Assembly: GCA_044508835.1 (NCBI GenBank)
Contig: JBIQHD010000010.1
Coordinates: 1 to 64,000, forward strand
Source of the DNA: JAKFDI01 sp044508835
Lineage (GTDB): Bacteria; Pseudomonadota; Gammaproteobacteria; Burkholderiales; Burkholderiaceae_C
Length of the DNA stretch: 64,000 nucleotides
Reading direction: 5' to 3'
The translations under genes and the position numbers were made by a program. Numbering within the stretch: position 1 is the first letter of the stretch; the number at the start of each line of letters is the position of its first letter. Below are positions 34,408 through 42,824 of this stretch, one piece after another. The notes under the pieces are model-generated. The model had not been told where the DNA came from. It saw only the letters and a program-made list of their open reading frames with translations, and did no database searches.

Positions 34408-35658
34408 TCATACCCGCCGGAGGGGCGGGTAGTCATAGCGGAACTCCAGGTGCGCGGCGCGCGGCTGGTACAGCCGCAGCACGACGTAGAACAGCTCGCC
34501 GGCCGGGGCCGGCAGCCAGTTGTGTGCGGCGCCGGGGTCGTCGGCCTGGAGGCGGATCACGAGCGAACCGTCGGACTCCTGGCGCAGGCCAGGCGTGCGG
34601 TCGCCGATGGAGTAGCGCCCGATGGGGTTGGCGACGAACAGGCAGTCGCTGCGGCGGTACATCGTGAGCGACCAGAACGCATCCACCTGCGGCGCGGCGC
34701 CGGGGGCGAAGCGCAGCTCGTAGTCGTGGCTGCCGTTCAGCGGCTCGCCGGCGGCATCGACCTCCGCCGTCGGGTACATCGCCTCGTCCATGCCGAGCGC
34801 GCCGATGAGGTTGCGCGCCACACGGGCGCGGGTCAGCAGGTTGTCGCCCCAGTGCGTGCGCACCGTCACCGGGATGGCCCAGCCCTGGCCGAGCGCATGG
34901 GGTTGCTCATTGCGGCGCAGTTCGTCGAAGACCTGCGGCAGCTGTTCGGCCACCTCGTGCTCGGGCAGCGGCCAGGTCAGGCGTTCGCCCTCCGGGGCCG
35001 GGTTGCGCCGCAGCGCCTCGTCGACGGCGGCGTCATAGTGCGCGGCCGTCGGCGTGCCCACCGCCGGCAGCCCGAGGCTCGCGTCCAGCCGCGAGGCGGC
35101 GGGACGGCCGTCGAGGCGGGTCATCCTCAGCTGCGCCTGCAACTGCTTCACGCGTTCGATGTCCTCGTCGTTGCGGTCCACGAGCATGCGGCCGATGAGC
35201 CACACGTCGTCGCCCGGCGCGGCGATGACCTGCGACACGCCGGCCGGCACCTCGCCCCGCCAGTCGGGGCCGTGCACCAGCGTGCGCTGCGCATTGTTGC
35301 CCGTGGTGCGCCGGCCGACATAGGCAAAGGGGTTGGTCCAGGCATCGAGCAGGCCGAGCGTCCAGTAGCGATCACCCATGTCGGGCGAGTCGATCAACAC
35401 CGGCCCGTCGGCAAGGTCGAGCCACGCATTGCTGTAGAGCGTGTCGTTGTTGGGGCTCACCACCTCGCGGTCGTCCGGCCCGAGCAGGCGCCGCGTGTGC
35501 GTGAACTGGTTGACCCAGCGCATGCCCGAGCCGGGGTCGTCGGAGGCAAAGCCGAACTCGGCATGTCGTCGCGCGGTGGTCGACGCGCGCATGCGCATCA
35601 TCTCGAACAGGGGCAGCGTCTGGATGAGCGCGTCCCGAACCGTCGTCTCGTGTGTCAT
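34408..35658 (-). CDS. DUF1254/DUF1214-domain protein
   Basis: A 416-residue protein of the DUF1254 (N-terminal half: SPNNDTLYSNAWLDLADGPV, GDRYWTLGLLDAWTNPFAYV) plus DUF1214 (C-terminal half: AFWSLTMYRRSDCLFVANP, GRYSIGDRTPGL) type. The family is widespread in soil bacteria; its biochemical role is not established. No signal peptide is visible, so a cytoplasmic location is likely. It lies 35 bp after the CoA-transferase gene and 34 bp before the Bug gene, so it belongs to the LysR-linked operon. Confidence 0.8.
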   Translation of the reverse strand: MTHETTVRDALIQTLPLFEMMRMRASTTARRHAEFGFASDDPGSGMRWVNQFTHTRRLLGPDDREVVSPNNDTLYSNAWLDLADGPVLIDSPDMGDRYWTLGLLDAWTNPFAYVGRRTTGNNAQRTLVHGPDWRGEVPAGVSQVIAAPGDDVWLIGRMLVDRNDEDIERVKQLQAQLRMTRLDGRPAASRLDASLGLPAVGTPTAAHYDAAVDEALRRNPAPEGERLTWPLPEHEVAEQLPQVFDELRRNEQPHALGQGWAIPVTVRTHWGDNLLTRARVARNLIGALGMDEAMYPTAEVDAAGEPLNGSHDYELRFAPGAAPQVDAFWSLTMYRRSDCLFVANPIGRYSIGDRTPGLRQESDGSLVIRLQADDPGAAHNWLPAPAGELFYVVLRLYQPRAAHLEFRYDYPPLRRV

Positions 35659-35693
35659 TGCGTGGTTCCGTGGCAGTGATCGTCGGTGGTTCG

Positions 35694-36902
35694 TCACGCC
35701 ACCGCGCCGGCGTGGCGAAGCCCGGCAATCTCGTCGGCGGCATAGCCGGCCTCGCGCAGCAGCACGTCGCTGTCCGCCCCGCCGTCGGGTGCCGCCGGCG
35801 GTGCCGCGCGCGGCGCGTCGCCGAAGCGATAGGGCAGGCCGACGGCGCGGTAGCTGCTGCCGTCGGGGGCGAGGGCGTCGACGAGGATGCCGCTCGCCGC
35901 GATGTCGGCGCTGTCCAGCACCTGGGCGTAGCGGCGCACGGCGCCGGCCACGATCTGCTTGCGGCCGAGCAGGTCCACGCATTCGGCGCTGGTGAGGCCC
36001 GACAGGCATTCCTTCAGCAGGGCGCGCAGCGCGGCCCGGTTCTCGACCCGGCGCGCGTTGGTGCGAAAGCGCGGGTCCGTCACCAGATCTTCGCGGCCCA
36101 GCACCTGGCAGAACCGTGCCCAGTGCTCCTCGGCATAGGCCGACAGCACGATGTGCCCGTCGCGCGTGGGCACCACCTCGGCGGCCGGCGCGTTGTGCGG
36201 CTGGCCGTCGCCCATGCGCGTCGGCTCGGGGGCGCCGCCGAGGTAATCGCACCAGGTCGACGCTTGCAGGTGCATGGCAACTTCGAGCAGCGAGGTTTCG
36301 ATCGTCTCGCCGACGCCGCTGCGTTCGCGCCCGAAGAGCGCGGCGAGCACCGCCTGCGCGCCGAGGTGCGCCGCCGCCGCGTCGATGATGGGCACGCCCA
36401 CCTTCTGCGGCGGCCGGTCCGGCTCGCCGGTCACCGACATGAGCCCGCTCTCGGCCTGCGCCGCGATGTCGTAGCCCGGGCGCGCGCGCGAGGGGCCGCG
36501 GCTGCCGAAGCCGGAGATCGAGAGGTAGATCAGCCGCGGGAACCGCTCGCGCAAGGCCCGCGGGCCGAGGCCCAGCTTGTCGGCCGCGCCCGGGCGCAGG
36601 TTCTGGATCACCACGTCGCTGCGCGCGATCAGGCGCATGGCCGCCTCGTGGCCGCGCGGGCTCTTCAGGTCCAGGGCGATCGAGCGCTTGCCGCGGTTGT
36701 AGGCGCGGATCATCGACTGGCCGTAGCGGCCGATGTGCCGGGCCTGGTCGCCCGCCAGGGGCTCGACCTTGATCACGTCCGCGCCGAGTTCGGCCAGCGT
36801 CATGGCCGCGCCGGGGCCCGCGATGTACTGCCCCAGGTCGATCACGCGCACGCCGCGCAGCGGGCTCGCCGGATCGCCCGGGCGGGCTGCTTCATGCTTC
36901 AT
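35694..36902 (-). CDS. CaiB/BaiF family CoA-transferase
   Basis: A 402-residue family III CoA-transferase. Hallmarks are the N-terminal GVRVIDLGQYIAGPGAAM, LGADVIKVEPLAGDQAR, NRGKRSIALDLKSPRG, VVIQNLRPG and SGFGSRGPSRARPGYDIAAQ, where the Asp of GYD is the catalytic residue forming the acyl anhydride. It moves CoA onto a carboxylic acid, plausibly the acid released by the downstream esterases. ATG 36902 is used; the longer frame crosses the divergent LysR promoter. First gene of the operon. Confidence 0.85.
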   Translation of the reverse strand: MKHEAARPGDPASPLRGVRVIDLGQYIAGPGAAMTLAELGADVIKVEPLAGDQARHIGRYGQSMIRAYNRGKRSIALDLKSPRGHEAAMRLIARSDVVIQNLRPGAADKLGLGPRALRERFPRLIYLSISGFGSRGPSRARPGYDIAAQAESGLMSVTGEPDRPPQKVGVPIIDAAAAHLGAQAVLAALFGRERSGVGETIETSLLEVAMHLQASTWCDYLGGAPEPTRMGDGQPHNAPAAEVVPTRDGHIVLSAYAEEHWARFCQVLGREDLVTDPRFRTNARRVENRAALRALLKECLSGLTSAECVDLLGRKQIVAGAVRRYAQVLDSADIAASGILVDALAPDGSSYRAVGLPYRFGDAPRAAPPAAPDGGADSDVLLREAGYAADEIAGLRHAGAVA

Positions 36903-37013
36903 GGTTGTCCGGGCCTTCCTCGCCACGCATCGTCCGTCTCCGAATCGCAGCACTGCGATGCGGCGCACGATAAGGACAAACGTGTTCACTGAATACTTGA
37001 TAATCCTGATCTT

Positions 37014-37034
37014 GTGATCACGATTGGTGATCAC
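37014..37034. promoter_or_regulatory. Twin GTGATCAC palindromes in the CoA-transferase/LysR divergent region
   Basis: GTGATCAC occurs at 37014-37021 and 37027-37034, 13 bp apart, flanked by an outer inverted pair ATCCTG (37003-37008) / CAGGAT (37038-37043). The region is AT-richer than its surroundings and lies between divergent starts, the usual place for a LysR regulator to bind. The assignment rests on position and symmetry. Confidence 0.4.
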
Positions 37035-37062
37035 GTGCAGGATCGGCGAGGCAACGCAGGCG

Positions 37063-38043
37063 ATGGCGACTTCCGGGCTGGACTATCTCGTTCGCAGGCT
37101 GCGCCTGCGGCACTTCGAGCTGCTGGTCAAGCTGGCCGAATCGGGCACGATGCGCGGTGCCGCCGAGCGGCTCAACCTGAGCCAGCCCGCGGTCAGCAAG
37201 ATGCTGGTCGAGATCGAGGGCGCCTTCGGCATGCGGCTCTTCGAGCGCAGCCGCCAGGGCGTGAAGGCCAATCCGTTCGGCGTGGCCGCCATGCACCATG
37301 CGCGGATCATCCTGGGCGAACTGTCGCGCGCGACCGACGAGATGGACGCGATGCGCACCGGCGCCTCGGCCATGCTTCGCGTGGGCACGCTGTCGGTGAC
37401 GGCGGCCGTGCCCGCGGCCATCGTAGACCTGCACTCGCGCATGCCGGGGGCGGCGGTGCAGATCCGCGAGGGGCGCGTGCAGGATCTGATGCACCGGCTG
37501 CTCGAAGGCGAGCTCGACTGCGTGTTCGGCGCGATCACGCCCGAGGCGCTTGCCGGCGAATCGCTGCAATGGCTGCAGTCCGACGTGCTGCTCGAGGACC
37601 ACCTGTGCGTGCTGGCGTCCGTCGACAACCGCCAGGCCCGCCGGCGGCGGCTGCGCTGGATCGATCTGCATGGCGACCGCTGGGTGGCCCCGCCGCGGGA
37701 GACGCTGGTGCGCCAGGCGTTCATGACGGCGTTCATGAACGAGGGCCTGGACCCGCCGGTGCCGGTGATCGAGGCCATGTCCTCGGTCACGGTGGGCACC
37801 GTGCTTCGCATGGACCCGTCGCTCCTGTGCGCCGTGCGCGGCGAGCATGCGCGCGACGAGATCGCGCGCGGCGGCGTGCGGCGGGTGGCGGTGTCGCCCG
37901 TCATCCCGCTGCCGCCCCTGTGCCTGTTCACGCGGCGCGGCGAGCTCGAGTCCCCGCAGGTGCTCAGGGAGTTCGCCGGCGCGCTCAGGCGGTCGGCGGC
38001 GCCCGCCTCGCCGAGGTCCGCGAGGGGCCGCGGCGGCGCCTGA
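37063..38043 (+). CDS. LysR-family transcriptional regulator
   Basis: A 326-residue LTTR with HTH LRLRHFELLVKLAESGTM, RGAAERLNLSQPAVSKMLVE, and an effector domain of the CbpR/PcaQ-like style (MLRVGTLSVTAAVPAAIV; DCVFGAITPEALAGESLQW). A basic Ala/Arg/Pro tail follows. ATG 37063 places the start just before the HTH; TTG/GTG codons further upstream lie within the dyad cluster. Divergent from the CoA-transferase-DUF1254-Bug-esterase operon, its likely target. Confidence 0.85.
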   Translation: MATSGLDYLVRRLRLRHFELLVKLAESGTMRGAAERLNLSQPAVSKMLVEIEGAFGMRLFERSRQGVKANPFGVAAMHHARIILGELSRATDEMDAMRTGASAMLRVGTLSVTAAVPAAIVDLHSRMPGAAVQIREGRVQDLMHRLLEGELDCVFGAITPEALAGESLQWLQSDVLLEDHLCVLASVDNRQARRRRLRWIDLHGDRWVAPPRETLVRQAFMTAFMNEGLDPPVPVIEAMSSVTVGTVLRMDPSLLCAVRGEHARDEIARGGVRRVAVSPVIPLPPLCLFTRRGELESPQVLREFAGALRRSAAPASPRSARGRGGA

Positions 38044-38112
38044 GCGAGGCGAGCCGCGAGCGGCGGCGCGCCGGGACCGGCGCCGCCTGCCGCACCCGGC
38101 CGCGAGCCGCCC

Positions 38113-39189
38113 TCAGGGCAGGTTCTCCCGCGTGATCACGCTGATGCGCACCGGCTCCACGCCCGACATCACGTCGCGGTGGTCGCGCAGGTTGGAGAAG
38201 ATGCGCGCGCAGTTGGCCACCATGGTCTGCGGGTGCTGGGTGATGACGGCGTCGAGCACGCCCTCCACCAGCAGCGCGCGCGTGTCGGGCGTGAGGCCGT
38301 GGCCGACGAAGACGATCTGCTCGCGCCCGGCCTCGGTCATCGCGCGGGCCACGCCGTCGGAGGCGCCGCCGATGTTGTAGAGCCCGACCAGGTCGGGATG
38401 CGACTCGAGCAGGCTGCGCGCCTGGCGGTAGTTGTTGTCGGCGTCGTCCTGGCCTTCGCGCAGGCCGACGACCGTGAGCTCGGGGAAGCGCTCCTGCATC
38501 ACGTGCAGGAAGCCCATCTCGCGCTCCTCGTGGCCGCGGTAGCTCAGGCTGCCGGCGATCATCGCCACGCGCCCGCGGCGCCCGCCGAGGAAGCGCCCGA
38601 TCAGGTCGCCCGCGGTGCGGCCGGCCGCGCGGTTGTCCATGCCGACGTAGGCCGCGCGCCGCGAGTTCGACAGGTCGGAGATCAGCGTGACGACGTGCAC
38701 GCCGCGTTCGGCCAACGTGTTCACCGCCTCGCGCACCAGCGGGTGCTCCAGCGCCATGAAGGCCACGCCCTGCGCCTGCCGGCCATAGCGCAGCAGCGCG
38801 GCGCTCACGTGCTTGGGGTCGAAGCTGTCGATGAGGTGCTGGCGGCAGCGCACGTTGAAGGGCGCGAGCGACTCCTGCGCATAGCCGATGTAGTCGCCCA
38901 ACATGCGCAGGTAGCGGTTGCTGCCGGCGGGCAGCAGGAAAGCGAGTTCCATCGGCGCCGGCCGCATGGCGCGGTAGAGCTCGGCCTCGGGCAGGTAGTC
39001 CAGCGCCGCCGCGGCCTTGAGCACGCGCTGCAGGGTGGCGTCGCGCACGCCGCTGCGGCCGTGCAGGGCGCGGTCGGCGGTGGCGGTGGAGACGCCGGCG
39101 GCGCGCGCCACGTCGCGCAGGCGGCTGCGCGCGGTGGGCGGCTGGGGGGCGGGCGGCGCGGCGGCGCGGCGCGGGGCAGGAGGGTTCAT
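38113..39189 (-). CDS. LacI-family transcriptional regulator
   Basis: A 358-residue regulator. LacI HTH and hinge are near residues 23-70 (RLRDVARAAGVSTATADRAL, GRSGVRDATLQRVLKAAAAL), followed by a periplasmic-binding-protein-like effector domain (MELAFLLPAGSNRYLRMLGD; VGLYNIGGASDGVARAM; IVFVGHGLTPDTRALLVEG) that typically binds a sugar. ATG 39189 is used; an alternative ATG at 39204 adds five residues. The start overlaps GCATCA repeats, suggesting autoregulation. Divergent from the TRAP-VOC-RLP-DUF1537 operon, so its ligand is probably the sugar acid handled there. Confidence 0.85.
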   Translation of the reverse strand: MNPPAPRRAAAPPAPQPPTARSRLRDVARAAGVSTATADRALHGRSGVRDATLQRVLKAAAALDYLPEAELYRAMRPAPMELAFLLPAGSNRYLRMLGDYIGYAQESLAPFNVRCRQHLIDSFDPKHVSAALLRYGRQAQGVAFMALEHPLVREAVNTLAERGVHVVTLISDLSNSRRAAYVGMDNRAAGRTAGDLIGRFLGGRRGRVAMIAGSLSYRGHEEREMGFLHVMQERFPELTVVGLREGQDDADNNYRQARSLLESHPDLVGLYNIGGASDGVARAMTEAGREQIVFVGHGLTPDTRALLVEGVLDAVITQHPQTMVANCARIFSNLRDHRDVMSGVEPVRISVITRENLP

Positions 39190-39190
39190 C

Positions 39191-39295
39191 GCATCATGAT
39201 GCATCAAATCGCATCAAAAGACGCGCTCAGCATTCAAGAGATCGTCACCTACCATCCGAGGCAGCCACAAGAACAAGATACATCAAAGAGCATCA
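39191..39295. promoter_or_regulatory. Helically phased GCATCA repeat cluster, candidate LacI operators
   Basis: Between the divergent LacI and TRAP genes GCATCA occurs at 39191, 39201 and 39211, exactly 10 bp apart, and again near the TRAP gene as ACATCA (39280) and GCATCA (39290), also 10 bp apart. The first cluster contains overlapping perfect palindromes GCATCATGATGC (39191-39202) and TGATGCATCA (39197-39206). Two clusters of same-face sites about 90 bp apart suit a dimeric or looping LacI-type repressor controlling both genes. Confidence 0.55.
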
Positions 39296-39317
39296 TACCC
39301 ACCGTCTGGAGACACCC

Positions 39318-40343
39318 ATGACCGATCTCGCCAAGCGTGCCGCCCTCCGCTCTCTTGCTGCCCTGCCCGTCGCCACGCTCGGCGCGGGCCTCGGCCTGCC
39401 GCGCTTCGCGCACGCCGCGGAATTCACGCTCAAGTACGGCAACAACCTGCCGCTCACGCACCCGCTGAACATCCGTGCGCAGGAAGCGGCCGAGCGCATC
39501 AAGCAGGAAACCAAGGGCCGGGTCGAGATCAACATCTTCCCGAACAACCAACTCGGTGGCGACACCGACATGCTGTCGCAGGTGCGCAGCGGCGGCATCG
39601 ACTTCTTCACGCCCTCGGCGCTCGTCGTCGCAACGCTGGTGCCGGTGGCTGCGATCAACGCGGTGGGCTTCGCCTTCTCCGACTACCAGCAGGTCTGGGC
39701 GGCCATGGACGGCCCGGTCGGCGCGCACGTGCGCCAGGCGCTGGCCAAGATGCGGCTGCATGCCTTCGAGACCATGTGGGACAACGGCTTCCGCCAGACG
39801 ACGACGAGCAGCAAGCCGGTCGAGAGTGCGAAGGACCTGGACGGCCTGAAGATCCGCGTGCCGGTGAGCCCGCTGTCGATCTCGATGTTCGAGGCGCTGT
39901 CGGCCGCGCCCACCAGCCTGCAGTTCAGCGAGGTGTACTCGGCGCTGCAGACCCGGATCGTCGATGCGCAGGAGAACCCGCTGCCCATCATCCAGGTCGC
40001 CAAGCTGTACGAGGTGCAGAAGTACGTCTCGCTCACCAACCACATCTGGGACGGCTACTGGTTCATCGCCAGCGGCCGCACCTGGCAGCGCATCCCGGCC
40101 GACCTGAAGCCCGTCATCAGCGCGGCGATCAACGACGCGGGCCTGAAGCAGCGCGAGGACATCCGCAAGCTCAACGAGACGCTGGAAGCCGACCTGAAGG
40201 CCAAGGGCATGCTGTTCAACCGCCCGTCGTCCGACAGCTTCCGCGCGGCGCTGCGCCGGGCCGGCTTCTACGCCGAGTGGAAGAAGCGCTTCGGCGACGA
40301 GGCCTGGGGCCTGCTGGAAGGCTCGGTCGGCAAGCTGGCCTGA
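39318..40343 (+). CDS. TRAP transporter substrate-binding protein (DctP type)
   Basis: A 341-residue periplasmic receptor. Signal region RSLAALPVATLGAGLGLPRF, then the DctP start FTLKYGNNLPLTHPLN, KGRVEINIFPNNQLGGDTDM, the ligand-binding VESAKDLDGLKIRVPVSPLS and QTRIVDAQENPLPIIQVAKL. The Arg of KIRVP normally pairs with the ligand carboxylate. First gene of the operon, 10 bp before the membrane subunit. The cargo is predicted to be the organic or sugar acid degraded by the downstream enzymes. Confidence 0.9.
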   Translation: MTDLAKRAALRSLAALPVATLGAGLGLPRFAHAAEFTLKYGNNLPLTHPLNIRAQEAAERIKQETKGRVEINIFPNNQLGGDTDMLSQVRSGGIDFFTPSALVVATLVPVAAINAVGFAFSDYQQVWAAMDGPVGAHVRQALAKMRLHAFETMWDNGFRQTTTSSKPVESAKDLDGLKIRVPVSPLSISMFEALSAAPTSLQFSEVYSALQTRIVDAQENPLPIIQVAKLYEVQKYVSLTNHIWDGYWFIASGRTWQRIPADLKPVISAAINDAGLKQREDIRKLNETLEADLKAKGMLFNRPSSDSFRAALRRAGFYAEWKKRFGDEAWGLLEGSVGKLA

Positions 40344-40353
40344 CGGGGGGCGC

Positions 40354-42237
40354 ATGGCGAGCCTCGCCCACACGCCGGCGGCCGCGGCGGCGCCGGCCAA
40401 CGCCGCCAGCGCGCTGGCCGCCCGCGTCGAGGCGGCGATCGGCTGGACGGTGGAGACCCTCGCCGCCGCGCTGGTGCTGGTGGAGATCGGCGTGCTGCTG
40501 TCGGGCGTGGTGTCGCGCTACGTCTTCCACGCCCCCATCGTCTGGTCGGACGAGCTCGCCTCCATCCTGTTCCTGTGGCTGTCGATGCTGGGCGCGGTGG
40601 TGGCGCTGCGCCGCGGCGAGCACATGCGCATGACGGCGCTGGTGGCGCGGCTGCCGCCCCCGGCGCGCGCGCTGGCCGAGACGCTGGCGGTGGCCGCCTC
40701 GCTCGCCTTCCTCGCGCTGGTGATGCACCCGGCCTGGGAATACGCCTACGAGGAATCCTTCATCGTCACGCCGGCGCTGGAGATCAGCAACGCCTGGCGC
40801 GCCGCGGCGCTGCCGGTGGGCGTGGCGCTGATGCTCGCCGTCGCGTTGCTGCGCCTGCCGCGCACCGGGCGCCTGCGCGACGTGGCGCTGTCGCTCGCCG
40901 CCACCGCCGCCGTCATCGCGGCGTTCTGGTTCGCCGGGCCGCTGCTGATGCAGGCCGGCAAGCTCAACCTGATCATCTTCTTCGTCGGCGTGGTGGCGGC
41001 CACGGTCTTCGCCGGCGTGCCCATCGCCTTCTCGTTCGCGCTCGCCACCTTCGGCTACCTCGCGCTCACCACGCACACGCCGATGATCGTGCTGGTGGGG
41101 CGGCTGGACGAAGGCATGTCGCACCTCATCCTGCTGGCGGTGCCGCTGTTCATCTTCCTCGGCTCGCTGATCGAGATGACGGGCATGGCGCGCGCCATGA
41201 TCGCCTTCCTCGCGAGCCTGCTGGGCCACGTGAAGGGCGGGCTGCAGTACGTGCTGGTGGGCGCGATGTACCTCGTGTCGGGCATCTCGGGCTCGAAGAT
41301 CGCCGACATGGCGGCCATCGCGCCGGTGCTGTTCCCCGAGATGGTCAAGCGCGGCGCGAAGGAGGGCGACCTGGTCGCGCTGCTGTCGGCCACCGGCGCG
41401 CAGACCGAGACCATCCCGCCGTCCATCGTGCTCATCACCATCGGCTCGGTCACGGGCGTGTCGATCGCGGCGCTGTTCACCGGCGGCATGCTGCCGGCGG
41501 TCGTCGTCGGGCTGTGCCTGTGCGCGGTGGTGTGGTGGCGCTACCGGCACGACGACCTGAGCCACGCGAAGCGCTTCGCCAGGCGCGAGATCGCGCGCCT
41601 GGCGATGGTGGCGCTGCCGGCCATCGCGCTGCCCTTCGTCATCCGAGCCTGCGTGGTCGAGGGCGTGGCCACGGCCACCGAGGTGTCGACCATCGGCATC
41701 GTCTATGCCGTGGCCGTCGGGCTGCTGGTCTACCGCCAGTTCGACTGGCGCCGGCTGCGGCCGATGCTGGTGGAGACGGCCTCGCTCACCGGCGCCATCA
41801 TCTTCATCGTCGGCTGCGCCACCGGCATGGCCTGGGGCCTCACGCAGTCGGGCTTCTCGCAGGACCTGGCGGCGCTGATGGCCGCGATCCCGGGCGGCGC
41901 CTGGGGGTTCCTGGCCGTGTCCATCGCCGCCTTCGTGGTGCTGGGCAGCGTGCTCGAAGGCATCCCGGCCATCGTGCTGTTCGGGCCGCTGCTATTCCCG
42001 CTCGCCAAGGCGGCCGGCGTGCACGAGGTGCACTACGCCATGGTGGTGATCTTCGCCATGGGCATCGGCCTGTTCGCGCCGCCCTTCGGCGTGGGCTACT
42101 ACGGCGCCTGCGCCATCAGCCGGGTGGACCCCTCCAAGGGCATCCGCGCCATCGGCGGCTACATCGCCGCGCTGTTCGTGGGCCTTCTCATCGTGGCCGC
42201 GATCCCGTGGATCTCGATCGGCTTCCTGAAGGGCTGA
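40354..42237 (+). CDS. TRAP transporter fused small and large permease (DctQM)
   Basis: A 627-residue fusion. Residues about 25-185 are the four-helix DctQ module (RYVFHAPIVWSDELASILFL, RRGEHMRMTALV). After a linker helix, residues about 205-627 form the DctM elevator subunit (FAGVPIAFSFALATFGYLAL, KIADMAAIAPVLFPEMVKRG, SATGAQTETIPPSIVLITIG, FAPPFGVGYYGACAISRV). Fused QM proteins are common in TRAP systems and use a sodium gradient. It pairs with the DctP gene just upstream and is followed by catabolic genes. Confidence 0.9.
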   Translation: MASLAHTPAAAAAPANAASALAARVEAAIGWTVETLAAALVLVEIGVLLSGVVSRYVFHAPIVWSDELASILFLWLSMLGAVVALRRGEHMRMTALVARLPPPARALAETLAVAASLAFLALVMHPAWEYAYEESFIVTPALEISNAWRAAALPVGVALMLAVALLRLPRTGRLRDVALSLAATAAVIAAFWFAGPLLMQAGKLNLIIFFVGVVAATVFAGVPIAFSFALATFGYLALTTHTPMIVLVGRLDEGMSHLILLAVPLFIFLGSLIEMTGMARAMIAFLASLLGHVKGGLQYVLVGAMYLVSGISGSKIADMAAIAPVLFPEMVKRGAKEGDLVALLSATGAQTETIPPSIVLITIGSVTGVSIAALFTGGMLPAVVVGLCLCAVVWWRYRHDDLSHAKRFARREIARLAMVALPAIALPFVIRACVVEGVATATEVSTIGIVYAVAVGLLVYRQFDWRRLRPMLVETASLTGAIIFIVGCATGMAWGLTQSGFSQDLAALMAAIPGGAWGFLAVSIAAFVVLGSVLEGIPAIVLFGPLLFPLAKAAGVHEVHYAMVVIFAMGIGLFAPPFGVGYYGACAISRVDPSKGIRAIGGYIAALFVGLLIVAAIPWISIGFLKG

Positions 42238-42272
42238 CGCCCGCCGCACACGTTCGTCAACGGAGTTTTTCC

Positions 42273-42824
42273 ATGAGCAGATTCTTCGGCGAGGTGCGCC
42301 AGCTCGCCTACGTCGTGCCCGACATCGAGGCCGCGATGGACCACTGGAGCCGCGTGCTCGGCGTGGGCCCGTGGTACTACAACCCGCGCGTGCCGATCCG
42401 CAACTACCGCTTCCGCGGCGAGCGCTACGAGCCGCACAACTCGGTGGCGCTGGCCAACTCCGGGCCGCTGCAGATCGAGCTGCTGCAGACGCGCAACGAC
42501 GTGCCCTCGATGTACCGCGAGTTCCGCGAGGCCGGCCACCAGGGCGCGCAGCACGTGGCCTACTGGACGGAGAACTTCGACGCCGACCTGGATCGGCTGC
42601 AGGCGCAGGGCTTCAAGGTCGCGATGAGCGGCGAGGTGGGCGAGCGCGGGCGCTTCGTCTACTTCGACAACGCCGACCACCCGGGCCTGCATCCCGGCGC
42701 GGTGATCGAGCTGTCGGAAGTGGCGGGGCCCAAGGGCAAGCTGTTCAAGCTGATCCGCGAAGCGTCGGAAAGCTGGGACGGCCGCGACCCGGTGCGCCCC
42801 TTCCCGGACCTCCAAACGCTGTGA
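42273..42824 (+). CDS. VOC-superfamily (glyoxalase-fold) protein
   Basis: A 183-residue protein with two beta-alpha-beta-beta-beta modules of the vicinal-oxygen-chelate fold: RQLAYVVPDIEAAMDHWSRV and GAQHVAYWTENFDADLDRLQ, ending AVIELSE where a metal-binding Glu usually lies. VOC enzymes are metal-dependent isomerases, epimerases, dioxygenases or lyases; the reaction here is unknown. It lies 35 bp after the TRAP permease, and its stop overlaps the start of the RuBisCO-like gene by one base, so it very likely acts on the same compound. Confidence 0.8.
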   Translation: MSRFFGEVRQLAYVVPDIEAAMDHWSRVLGVGPWYYNPRVPIRNYRFRGERYEPHNSVALANSGPLQIELLQTRNDVPSMYREFREAGHQGAQHVAYWTENFDADLDRLQAQGFKVAMSGEVGERGRFVYFDNADHPGLHPGAVIELSEVAGPKGKLFKLIREASESWDGRDPVRPFPDLQTL

